This document shows, in pieces, positions 12,826-19,635 of a stretch of 33,795 nucleotides of DNA (within the stretch, counting starts at the first letter, position 1; every line of letters begins with the position of its first letter). Source of the stretch: an uncultured Chthonomonas sp. (GTDB lineage: Bacteria; Armatimonadota; Chthonomonadetes; Chthonomonadales; CAJBBX01); the NCBI GenBank assembly GCA_903885605.1, contig CAISJD010000128.1, forward strand, positions 1 to 33,795, read 5' to 3'. Below the pieces are notes generated by a model. It did not search any database, was not told where the DNA came from, and saw only the letters and a program-made list of their open reading frames with translations. The translations under genes were made by a program, and so were the position numbers.

Positions 12826-13031
12826 AATAGAAAAGGGATGCCCGCTTAAGCGGACATCCCTATCGTGTTCTCGAAAGCCACTACATTGCCGAGGGTAACG
12901 GGGAGCGGACATGCCGGCCCGAGAGCCTGCACGCCACACGACCATTTCACCCGCTTGAGATGACGGCGCGTTCGCTCAGCCGCGAAGGCCGTCCCGGCGC
13001 CCCATTTGCAAATCACGTAGCGACCTCTTCG
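12826..13031 (-). ncRNA. Candidate structured small RNA, about 205 nt (6S-like layout)
   Basis: On the - strand an extended -10 (TGCTATACT, 13045-13037) would start transcription near 13031, and an intrinsic terminator ends it near 12827. Between them the 5' segment 13027-13017 pairs with 12884-12874 over 11 contiguous pairs (four G-U). After a small internal loop, TTGC (13011-13008) pairs with GCAA (12889-12886). Inside are plausible local hairpins, e.g. CAT-C-TCA pairing with TGA-A-ATG around a 6-nt loop. A long closing stem plus a 3' terminator hairpin resembles 6S RNA, but no family-specific motif was confirmed. The overlapping 111-codon - strand frame has no gene-like features. An alternative is a long leader or attenuator for the PFOR gene that starts at 12732. 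Confidence 0.4.
12827..12861 (-). terminator. Intrinsic terminator/attenuator hairpin upstream of PFOR
   Basis: AGGGATG (12834-12840) pairs with CATCCCT (12855-12861); after one mismatch the stem continues as the perfect palindrome CCGC-TTAA-GCGG (12842-12853). On the - strand the hairpin is followed immediately by TTTTCTATT. It lies about 95 nt before the PFOR start, so it either ends a separate upstream RNA or acts as an attenuator. Confidence 0.65.
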
Positions 13032-13036
13032 CAAGC

Positions 13037-13045
13037 AGTATAGCA
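13037..13045 (-). promoter_or_regulatory. Extended -10 promoter for the candidate small RNA
   Basis: TGCTATACT on the - strand matches TGn followed by a 5/6 match to TATAAT. No clear -35 is present, as is usual for extended -10 promoters. Confidence 0.4.
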
Positions 13046-13077
13046 CAACGGCGCCGCGCGAGGACCGCGGACGCGCT

Positions 13078-13107
13078 CTGAACGGCACCGAGCCCCGCAG
13101 GTATACT
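13078..13107 (+). promoter_or_regulatory. Probable promoter of the hpnCDE operon
   Basis: A -10 hexamer TATACT (13102-13107) lies 18 bp after a weak -35 candidate CTGAAC (13078-13083). Transcription would begin near 13114, just ahead of the GAGGAG ribosome binding site at 13123-13128. It is divergent from the small-RNA promoter about 60 bp away. Confidence 0.35.
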
Positions 13108-13139
13108 CGGCCAGACGCAACCGAGGAGCCCACATTCGG

Positions 13140-13205
13140 ATGTCGCAGAGTACGCCCAAGATGACCCGGACCGCGGCCCACAGCCCCCGGACAGCCCGGA
13201 AGTGA
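13140..13205 (+). CDS. 21-codon leader ORF coupled to hpnC
   Basis: ATG 13140 is preceded by GAGGAG with an 11-nt spacer. The frame encodes a basic 21-residue peptide (MSQSTPKMTRTAAHSPRTARK) and ends in a TGA that overlaps the GTG start of hpnC as GTGA. hpnC itself has no clear ribosome binding site, so its translation may depend on termination of this leader. The peptide has no recognisable function; it could equally be a chance frame. Confidence 0.35.
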   Translation: MSQSTPKMTRTAAHSPRTARK

Positions 13206-14113
13206 AGCCCATTCCCGGCGACGTGCCGGAGGCGGTCCGCCGTCATCTGGCGTCCGGAGCCACAGACCTCCGCCAAGGCGAGGCCTACACCCGTCGCCTC
13301 GCGCGTTCGCACTACGAGAACTTCCTGGTGGCCGGATGGTTCGTGCCCCGATCGCTGCGCCAGCCGTTCTACAACCTGTACGCCTACTGCCGCATCGCCG
13401 ACGACCTGGGCGACGAGGCGCACGGTGACGCGGCCCTGAAGCTGCTGGACTGGTGGGAAGAAGAACTTGAGGCCGCCTACGCCGGGCGGCCGGGTCATCC
13501 AGTCTTCGTAGCGCTTCAGGAGACCAATGCCCGCTTCGGCATCCCCATTGAGCCGTACAGCGACCTCCTCAGCGCCTTTCGGCAGGACCAGGTGAAGAAG
13601 CGCTACGGCGACCGCATCGACCTGCTGGACTACTGCAGGCGCTCCGCAAACCCGGTGGGCCGGCTCGTCCTCTACCTCGGCGACGCTCACGATCCGGAGA
13701 CGCTGCGCATGTCGGACGCCACCTGTACGGCGCTGCAGTTGGCCAACTTCTGGCAGGATGTGGTGCGCGATTATGCGATCGGGCGCGTCTACCTGCCGGC
13801 CTGCGACATGGCGCGCCACGGGGTGACTGAGGCAGACCTTGCCGGCCGACGGTCCACGCCCGCCTTCGCGGCGCTGCTGCGCGAGGAGTGCGCCTGGGCC
13901 TCCGAGCTGTTCGACGAAGGGGCTCCGCTATCTAGCGTGGTAGATCGCCGCCTGCGGCTCCCGCTGGAGCTCTTCACCGCCGCCGGCCGCGAGGTGTTGG
14001 AGGCGATCGGCCGTCAGGGCTACGACGTACTGACCTCGCGCCCCGTGGTGTGCAAGTCCCGCAAGGCCTCTCTGCTGCTCGATCACTGGTGGAGAGGGCT
14101 GTGGAGCCGGTGA
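13202..14113 (+). CDS. hpnC: Squalene synthase-like HpnC (hydroxysqualene synthase)
   Basis: 303 aa, trans-isoprenyl diphosphate synthase fold. In the three-enzyme HpnCDE route it converts presqualene diphosphate to hydroxysqualene. Features: an early SHYENFLV segment and FVPRSLRQPFYNLYAYCR typical of HpnC, first Asp-rich motif DDLGDE (residues 67-72), and the second region NFWQDVVRDYAIGRVYLP with its Asp-xxx-Asp. It starts with GTG 13202, the first possible start in the open frame, which overlaps the stop of a 21-codon leader ORF. Its TGA stop overlaps the GTG start of hpnD (GTGA at 14110-14113), indicating translational coupling. Cytoplasmic or peripheral membrane. Confidence 0.93.
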   Translation: MKPIPGDVPEAVRRHLASGATDLRQGEAYTRRLARSHYENFLVAGWFVPRSLRQPFYNLYAYCRIADDLGDEAHGDAALKLLDWWEEELEAAYAGRPGHPVFVALQETNARFGIPIEPYSDLLSAFRQDQVKKRYGDRIDLLDYCRRSANPVGRLVLYLGDAHDPETLRMSDATCTALQLANFWQDVVRDYAIGRVYLPACDMARHGVTEADLAGRRSTPAFAALLREECAWASELFDEGAPLSSVVDRRLRLPLELFTAAGREVLEAIGRQGYDVLTSRPVVCKSRKASLLLDHWWRGLWSR

Positions 14114-14994
14114 ACGTATCCCTCGAGGCATCCTACCGGCACTGTGACGCGCTGGCCAAACGCGAGGCCAAGAGCTTCTACCTCTCCTTCCGCGTGTTGC
14201 CGGAGGCCAAGCGACGAGCCATGTGCGCCGTCTACGCGGCCATGCGGCGCACCGACGACCTGGCCGACAGCGACCTGCCCACGGAGACCAAGCTGGCCCA
14301 GATCGACGAGTGGAGTGACACGCTGGCAGGCGCCTTCGCGGGCCGCATCGCCGGCGACCCCATGCTTCCGGCCTTCCATGACACGGTCAGCCGCTTCTCC
14401 ATCGAGCCCGACCTGTTCCGCCACCTCCTGGCAGGCGCCCGCATGGACCTCACCCAGACCCGCTACGCCACCATCGATGATCTGTCGCTCTACTGCTTCC
14501 GGGTGGCGGGAGTGGTGGGCCTCGTCTGCCTGCGCATCTGGGGTTGCTCGAACCGGGCCGAGGCCGACAAACTGGGCGAGGCCTGCGGGCTGGCCTTCCA
14601 ACTGACCAACATCCTGCGCGACGTGCGCGAGGACCGTGAGCGCGGCCGCATCTATCTGCCCGGGGACGAGATGCGGGCGGCAGGCGTGACGGAGGCCGAT
14701 CTGGCGGGACCGACACTGACCGAGCCTGTGCGTTCCCTGCTGGAGGGCATCGCGGACCGCGCCGAGGAGTGCTATCTCCGGGCCGCTCCGCTGGTCGCCA
14801 TGGTCGATGCCGACAGCCGCATCGGCTTCGTGGTGATGTACAGCACCTACCGCGCGCTGCTGCAAGCCATCCGACGGCGTGGGTGCGATGTGCTGACGCA
14901 GCGGGTCAGCGTGCCGGCCGCGACCAAGCTGGCCATCATGGCCCGGGCGATGGCGGAGACACGCCTCCTCGGCGGAGCGAGGCTCCATGGCTGA
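14110..14994 (+). CDS. hpnD: Presqualene diphosphate synthase HpnD
   Basis: 294 aa from GTG 14110. It condenses two farnesyl diphosphates to presqualene diphosphate. Both Mg-binding Asp-rich motifs are present: RRTDDLADS (DDLAD at residues 49-53) and NILRDVREDRERGRIYLP. The opening CDALAKREAKSFYLSFRVLP is characteristic of HpnD and phytoene synthase relatives. GTG 14110 overlaps the hpnC TGA; GGAGAGG at 14091-14097 is the nearest Shine-Dalgarno-like sequence. GTG 14101 is a possible earlier start, and the frame stays open to 14050. It ends 8 nt inside hpnE (start 14987). A phytoene synthase is the main alternative, made unlikely by the flanking hpnC and hpnE. Confidence 0.93.
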   Translation: MNVSLEASYRHCDALAKREAKSFYLSFRVLPEAKRRAMCAVYAAMRRTDDLADSDLPTETKLAQIDEWSDTLAGAFAGRIAGDPMLPAFHDTVSRFSIEPDLFRHLLAGARMDLTQTRYATIDDLSLYCFRVAGVVGLVCLRIWGCSNRAEADKLGEACGLAFQLTNILRDVREDRERGRIYLPGDEMRAAGVTEADLAGPTLTEPVRSLLEGIADRAEECYLRAAPLVAMVDADSRIGFVVMYSTYRALLQAIRRRGCDVLTQRVSVPAATKLAIMARAMAETRLLGGARLHG

Positions 14995-16456
14995 GGATGG
15001 GGCGGCCCCGTCGGCCCTTGTCGTGGGCGGCGGATTCGCCGGCGTCGCGGCCGCCGTTGCGCTGGCTGACCAGGGCGTTCGCGTGACGCTGCTGGAGCGG
15101 CGAAGGATGCTGGGCGGGCGCGCCTCCTCCTTCGTGGACGCCGCCACCGGGCTCACCCAGGATGCATGCCAGCACTGCACGCTCGGTTGCTGCACCCAGC
15201 TCGCGTCGCTCCTGGAGGCGCTGGGCGTTCACCGGCACATCCGATACCACGACACGATCGCCTTCCGCGACATCCGCGGCCGGCGGTGGGACTTGCACGG
15301 GACGCGAGCCCCGGCTCCGTTCCACGCCGCGAGGTCCTTCCTGGCCATGCCATTCCTCAGCGCGAACGAAAGGGCCGCCACGGCGCGCACGCTCCTGTCG
15401 CTACTGATGCGGCCGCAGACGGCGAGCGACTACGACACGACGCTTGGCTCGTGGCTCCGGAGCCACGGCTCTCCCGAGCGGGCCATCGAGGCGTTCATCG
15501 GGCCCGTGGTCGCGTCTGCCTGCAATGAGACGGTCGACGACGTTGCCCTCGGGTTCGCGCACAAGGTCCTGCGTGACGGCTTCCTTGCGGCGCGGACGGC
15601 CTTCCACCTGGGCATCGCAGACCGGCCCATGGGCGAACTCCTGACTGCGCCGGTCCAGACCTACCTCGCCGCGCGCGGCGGTGCGGCGCAGACCGGTTGC
15701 ACGCTGCGGCGGATTGGGTGCACTCCGGCCGGGGCGTGGGCCGCCGACACCGCCGATGGCCGCAGGTTCGTTGCGGACCGGCTGATCCTCGCCGTACCGT
15801 TTGATCAGGCGGCGCGCATCTGCGCAGGGATGGGTGACGCGGGCCAAGACCTGGCGGCTTCGTGGGAGGGGCTCCGCTGGTCCCCCATCGTTGGCGTCCA
15901 CCTCTGGTTCGACCGGCCGGTGGAGTGTCCGCCCGCGCTGGCCCTGCCCGGGTCTGCGAGCCAGTGGCTCTTCCACAAGTCCTCGTCGTTCGGACGGATG
16001 CCCGGCGAAGCCGCCTACCTCACGGCTGCGGTCAGCGCCGACCGTCGCATGGCGGACCTGCCTGCCCCAGATGTCGCTGCCCTGGTGGCCGACGAGGCCC
16101 GCGAGGCGCTGCCCGGCCTTCAGGGCGCCCGCCTTTGCCGTTTCCGCGTGGTGAAGGAACACAAGGCAACGTTCGCGGCCCTGCCCGGCGCTGAACGGCT
16201 GCGGCCAAGCCGGCGCACGCCCTTGCCGGGCCTCTACCTGGCGGGCGACTGGACCCGGACCGGCTGGCCCTCAACCATGGAGGGAGCCGTGCGCAGCGGC
16301 GCCATGGCGGCGGCGGAGGCGCTGGCCGACCTTGGCCTCCCGCGCCCTGCCGTGCCTCCCGACCTCGCCGCCGACTGGCCGGCCCGAGCCGCCATGCGCC
16401 TCGGGAGCCTGTTGGCCCGGCTGCCTCACTTGGGGTCGGGCAGGCGCTCCATATAG
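14987..16456 (+). CDS. hpnE: Hydroxysqualene reductase/desaturase-like HpnE
   Basis: 489 aa FAD-dependent amine-oxidase-fold protein. HpnE reduces hydroxysqualene to squalene. The N-terminal FAD Rossmann motif (VVGGGFAGVAAAVALADQG) is followed by LLERRRMLGGRASSF, and the C-terminal FAD-binding stretch is LYLAGDWTRTGWPSTMEGAV. The Cys-rich segment QDACQHCTLGCC replaces the commoner DNGQH-type sequence of the family. ATG 14987 lies within the end of hpnD. The last 31 bp overlap the 3' end of a convergent gene on the other strand. No squalene-hopene cyclase is in the window, so the fate of the squalene cannot be told from here. Confidence 0.92.
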   Translation: MAEDGAAPSALVVGGGFAGVAAAVALADQGVRVTLLERRRMLGGRASSFVDAATGLTQDACQHCTLGCCTQLASLLEALGVHRHIRYHDTIAFRDIRGRRWDLHGTRAPAPFHAARSFLAMPFLSANERAATARTLLSLLMRPQTASDYDTTLGSWLRSHGSPERAIEAFIGPVVASACNETVDDVALGFAHKVLRDGFLAARTAFHLGIADRPMGELLTAPVQTYLAARGGAAQTGCTLRRIGCTPAGAWAADTADGRRFVADRLILAVPFDQAARICAGMGDAGQDLAASWEGLRWSPIVGVHLWFDRPVECPPALALPGSASQWLFHKSSSFGRMPGEAAYLTAAVSADRRMADLPAPDVAALVADEAREALPGLQGARLCRFRVVKEHKATFAALPGAERLRPSRRTPLPGLYLAGDWTRTGWPSTMEGAVRSGAMAAAEALADLGLPRPAVPPDLAADWPARAAMRLGSLLARLPHLGSGRRSI

Positions 16457-17424
16457 ACGTATCCCTCTGCCGGCACCCATGTCGACCTCACGCGCTGGAG
16501 GAGGTCGGTGCCGACGACACCCACACCGGCGGGCAGGCCGGGAAGGGGCGGAATGAACGTGACGGCGGTCACTTTGGCGAACTTGTGCTTGCCGATGCGC
16601 AGCTCCGGCACCTCATAGACCCGCGCGACGCCGGGCCTTGAGCCGGGCACAGCCACCGCCAGTTCCTGGACGGGCTTCAGCTTGAGCGCCGCCACCACCC
16701 CGGCCGGCAGGACCGTGGCAGACGACGTGCTGCTCACGACCATGCTGCACGGCGGAGCGGTCCCGGCGGTGACTTCCAGCCCGATGCGGCCCTGCAGCTG
16801 CTTCACCGGCACGCGCTCGACCTTACCGACAATGCCGGCTGCAGGCAGGACGGCCAGTTCGGACCTGGAGGGATCGAGGCGCACAATGGGCGAGCCCAGC
16901 GCGCCCAAACCGATCCAGACGCGTGGCAGGTCGCCTGCCCCGGACGGGCTGAGGTGCTGCGCCATGTCGCCTACGATGGCGGGCACGTCGGCAAAAGAGG
17001 CGGTGCCGATGCGAACCAGCCGCAGCTTGAACGTGCGGCCGGTAAGCGGCCCCATGGAGGTGCCCACCGCCTCCTGCGGGTTGGCGGCCGGCGGCTCGGG
17101 TAACCCCGCATCGGACGCCACGACGCACTTGACGAGGCTCAGGTCAAAAACCGCCTCTTGACCCGTTCCGATGGCGCCTCCGGCCTTGATGACGACGGCG
17201 CCGCCCTTCAGTGCGTATGTGACCGTGGCAGGTAGCGGAGACGCAGCCTGGGGCGGGGTTGGCTGCGCCCCGGTGGGCGGCGGCGTGGCCTGCCCGGTTG
17301 CGGCCGCCGACGCGAGGCAGAGCGCCATGGCGAGGGTCGCAAGCCGGGCGTTGCCGATCAACCGAACCGACCGTTTAGACCTGCTGTCAGGCGAGGAGCC
17401 TGCTGTCATCATTGCCAAATGCAT
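16426..17424 (-). CDS. Exported retropepsin-like protein with lost catalytic residues
   Basis: 332 aa from ATG 17424 (other in-frame ATGs at 17412 and 17409; no strong ribosome binding site for any). A signal peptide (ARLATLAMALCLASAAATGQA) is followed by a Pro-rich linker. The rest looks like two aspartic-protease-type lobes. In lobe 1 the motif position reads F-D-L-S (D94), not D-T-G. In lobe 2, VVSSTSSATVLP (231-240) aligns with the family's VDTGASxTVLP but has Ser in place of the catalytic Asp. The end, VVGTDLLQRVRSTWVPAEGYVYME, matches the usual GMDLL...-P-G closing of such domains. Proteolysis is therefore unlikely; a binding role is an inference. The frame extends upstream to 17793, but that part overlaps the divergent G5/3D gene. 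Confidence 0.65.
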   Translation of the reverse strand: MHLAMMTAGSSPDSRSKRSVRLIGNARLATLAMALCLASAAATGQATPPPTGAQPTPPQAASPLPATVTYALKGGAVVIKAGGAIGTGQEAVFDLSLVKCVVASDAGLPEPPAANPQEAVGTSMGPLTGRTFKLRLVRIGTASFADVPAIVGDMAQHLSPSGAGDLPRVWIGLGALGSPIVRLDPSRSELAVLPAAGIVGKVERVPVKQLQGRIGLEVTAGTAPPCSMVVSSTSSATVLPAGVVAALKLKPVQELAVAVPGSRPGVARVYEVPELRIGKHKFAKVTAVTFIPPLPGLPAGVGVVGTDLLQRVRSTWVPAEGYVYMERLPDPK

Positions 17425-17488
17425 GCTGTTGTGTGCTATCCTAGTGGTCCGCTGGCGCCAATGATGCCGCCGAGCGTGTCGCATACGT

Positions 17489-17533
17489 CCCGGTCCAGTG
17501 TCCTCTACCCGCTGTGATCGCTGCAGGACCGGG
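17489..17533. repeat. 8-bp inverted repeat in a divergent intergenic region
   Basis: CCCGGTCC (17489-17496) and GGACCGGG (17526-17533) are perfect complements, 29 bp apart, between the retropepsin-like gene and the G5/3D gene. It could be an operator pair or a leader hairpin of the G5/3D transcript. Nothing else distinct was seen in 17425-17604 apart from the AGGAGG at 17591-17596. Confidence 0.4.
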
Positions 17534-17604
17534 ATGGATGGGCGTTGTCCTGTCTTGAATGGGATGACCGGCCCGTCCCTTCTGACACCCAGGAGGAACG
17601 AACG

Positions 17605-18297
17605 GTGTCCAAACCACCTTCCATACGTGCCGCCGGATGGCCTGCGTTCTGCTGGGCCGCCGCTGGGCTCGCGGCCGCGCTTATTGCGGCCTCTCCCCGA
17701 GCCTCCGCCTTCAGGTCCGATCCGCGCACCGGCGTCAGGGCCACCACAGAGACGAAGTCGGAGACTGTCCCGTACATTACCGTCAAGAAGCAAGATTCCA
17801 GCCTGAGCGCCGGCTCAAGCAAGACCGTCCAGTCCGGCAAGCCCGGCCTCGCCAGGGTCACATACAGCGTCGTTACCGAAGGAGATGCTCTGCCGGTGCG
17901 CCGCGAGGTCTCGCGAACAATCCTCCGCAAGCCCGTTCCCGAGGTGATCAGGGAGGGGTCCCGCCCCACCTATGCGCTTCGCGGCCGGCTCGCCTCCCGA
18001 GGAGGCATCGGAAGCCGCAGGGCCTACCAGATGACCGCCACAGGCTACAGCGCCTACGGCGGACCCGGGATCGGTAGCAGGGGCTCCTCGGGCCTGCCGG
18101 CCGGCTTCAGCATGGTAGCCGTCGACCCCAAGATCATCCCCATGGGCACCCGCCTCTACATCGAAGGGTACGGCTACGCCGTGGCCGGAGACACGGGCGG
18201 AGCCATACGGGGCCTCAGGATCGACCTGGGCCAGGACAGCCTGAACGGAGCCCGCCGCGTGGGCCGCAGGCACGTCGTGGTACACGTGCTGGACTAG
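17605..18297 (+). CDS. Exported G5 and 3D domain cell-wall protein (YabE-like)
   Basis: 230 aa from GTG 17605, chosen because AGGAGG lies 8 nt upstream and a signal/anchor segment follows (WPAFCWAAAGLAAALIAASPRASA). Residues about 50-120 look like a G5 domain (KSETVPYITVKKQDSSL... then PVPEVIREG). The C-terminus is a 3D domain with its three conserved aspartates, D174 (AVDPKIIPMGTRLYI), D196 (GDTGGAI) and D207 (LRIDLG). Such domains act on peptidoglycan as in YabE/RpfB and MltA relatives; no separate lysozyme-like catalytic domain is present. One nucleotide separates it from rsmA. The order G5/3D gene then rsmA also occurs in Firmicutes (yabE-rnmV-ksgA), supporting the YabE assignment. Confidence 0.85.
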   Translation: MSKPPSIRAAGWPAFCWAAAGLAAALIAASPRASAFRSDPRTGVRATTETKSETVPYITVKKQDSSLSAGSSKTVQSGKPGLARVTYSVVTEGDALPVRREVSRTILRKPVPEVIREGSRPTYALRGRLASRGGIGSRRAYQMTATGYSAYGGPGIGSRGSSGLPAGFSMVAVDPKIIPMGTRLYIEGYGYAVAGDTGGAIRGLRIDLGQDSLNGARRVGRRHVVVHVLD

Positions 18298-18298
18298 C

Positions 18299-19204
18299 GT
18301 GCCGGCCGACGGAGCCACCACGGGGCACGGCATCGACCCCGCCTCGCCCAACATGGCGGCCTCCCTGCTCCGCCAAGCCGGAGTACACCCCAAGAAGCGA
18401 TTCGGCCAGAACTTCCTGTGCGACGGGAACGTTCTGGCTCGGATCGCCGACGCCGCAGGCATCGCGCCAACGGACGGCGCCCTGGAGATTGGGCCCGGCC
18501 TCGGCGCGCTGACCCTCCGTCTGGCTGATCGGGCGCGTCACGTCACGGCGGTCGAGATCGACGCCGAGCTTCTCCCGGCGCTCCAAAAGGTCGTGGCCGG
18601 GCGCGACAACATCACGGTGGTCCACGCCGACTTCCTGCGGCTGCCCATGGAGGCGCTCCTATCGGACGCTTTCGGAGCCGAACCGGGCGTCGTCGTGGCC
18701 AACATCCCCTACAACATCACGGCCCCCATCGTGGAGCGCCTGATCGAGCATAAGGCGCGCATCCGCTCCGTCACGCTGCTGGTCCAGAAGGAAGTCGCGG
18801 ATCGCATGGCGGCGGCGGCCGGCGCCGAGGCCTACGGCTCGTTCTCCATCTTCTGCCAGTTCCACGCCCGTGTGACGGTCTGCGGGGCGGTCTCCAGGCG
18901 GCTCTTCATGCCGGTACCCGACGTCGAGAGCTCCATCGTTCGGCTCGACATGGTGGCGGGCGGCACCGAAGCGGTCTGCGATGCGGCGCTGATGGAGGCG
19001 GTGGTGCGCAGCGCGTTCGGGCAACGGCGCAAGAACCTCCGGAACGCCCTGAACAACGGAGGGCTGCTCCCCTCCCGCGAGGCGCTGGCCGACGCGGCGG
19101 AAGCTGCGGGCATCGACCTGATGCGGCGCGGCGAGACGCTCAGCGTCCGCGAGTTCGCCGCGCTCACCGATGCCATCGCCGCCGCCCGAGCCGCCCCAGG
19201 CTGA
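18299..19204 (+). CDS. rsmA: 16S rRNA (adenine1518/1519-N6)-dimethyltransferase
   Basis: 301 aa, normal length for RsmA/KsgA, which dimethylates two adjacent adenines near the 3' end of 16S rRNA late in small-subunit assembly. Motifs: KKRFGQNFLCD, SAM-binding LEIGPGLGALT, AVEID, and the methyl-transfer motif NIPYNITAPIV; the C-terminal domain has FGQRRKNLRNAL. The start is uncertain: GTG 18299, one base after the preceding stop, or ATG 18353 (MAASLLRQAGVHPKKRFGQ), which gives the more typical N-terminus; neither has a clear ribosome binding site. Its tight position behind the G5/3D gene suggests co-transcription. Confidence 0.96.
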   Translation: MPADGATTGHGIDPASPNMAASLLRQAGVHPKKRFGQNFLCDGNVLARIADAAGIAPTDGALEIGPGLGALTLRLADRARHVTAVEIDAELLPALQKVVAGRDNITVVHADFLRLPMEALLSDAFGAEPGVVVANIPYNITAPIVERLIEHKARIRSVTLLVQKEVADRMAAAAGAEAYGSFSIFCQFHARVTVCGAVSRRLFMPVPDVESSIVRLDMVAGGTEAVCDAALMEAVVRSAFGQRRKNLRNALNNGGLLPSREALADAAEAAGIDLMRRGETLSVREFAALTDAIAAARAAPG

Positions 19205-19239
19205 AGAGCCTTCCCGGGGGGCGGGCGACGGCGCAACGA

Positions 19240-19611
19240 CTACTCCCCGGCCTCCTGAAGCGCCAGCTTGGCGCCTCCGGCCACGCGGATCGCCAGCAGG
19301 TCGGCCTCCCGCGGGCTGATGCCCGTGGCGCCGGTGCTCGCATCCAGTTGCCCGCTCGCGGCGCCGCCTCCTGCGATGGGCCAGCTCAGGTCCACCCGGA
19401 CGTTCTTGGCATGGGCCAGGAAGCCGTGCGTCAGCGATACCACGTCCTTGGCGGCGCTGGGTGAGGTCACCTTGACGCTCAAGCGACGCATCGGATCGCC
19501 CTCAACCTCGTCCAGGCGGGTGGCGACGCCCCGCAGACGCGGCACGATCCTCTCCTCATACAGCGCCAGGTCGTGCTCCCGTACAAAGGACAGCGTAATC
19601 TCAAATGCCAT
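19240..19611 (-). CDS. Small hypothetical protein, 123 aa
   Basis: Not recognised. The start is well supported: AAGGAGGTG lies 6-8 nt before ATG 19611. The sequence begins MAFEITLSFVREHDLALYEE and has alternating beta-like and amphipathic helical stretches with a Gly/Ala/Ser-rich loop around residues 82-96 (AGGGAASGQLDASTGATG). No signal peptide, transmembrane segment or Cys motif is present, so it is probably soluble and cytoplasmic. It lies 24 nt after the aldo/keto reductase stop and is likely the last gene of that transcript; rsmA ends 36 bp away on the other strand. Confidence 0.7.
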   Translation of the reverse strand: MAFEITLSFVREHDLALYEERIVPRLRGVATRLDEVEGDPMRRLSVKVTSPSAAKDVVSLTHGFLAHAKNVRVDLSWPIAGGGAASGQLDASTGATGISPREADLLAIRVAGGAKLALQEAGE

Positions 19612-19635
19612 CTCGGCACCTCCTTATGTGAACAC

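Noticed and set aside
12846-13181. 111-codon - strand frame in the PFOR-hpnC gap
   Set aside because: No good ribosome binding site, atypical composition, and it runs through the terminator-ncRNA structure and the divergent promoter.
17425-17604. Cyclic di-AMP (ydaO-type) riboswitch before the wall-protein gene
   Set aside because: Such elements often precede wall-hydrolase genes, but none of the conserved ydaO core sequences was found here.
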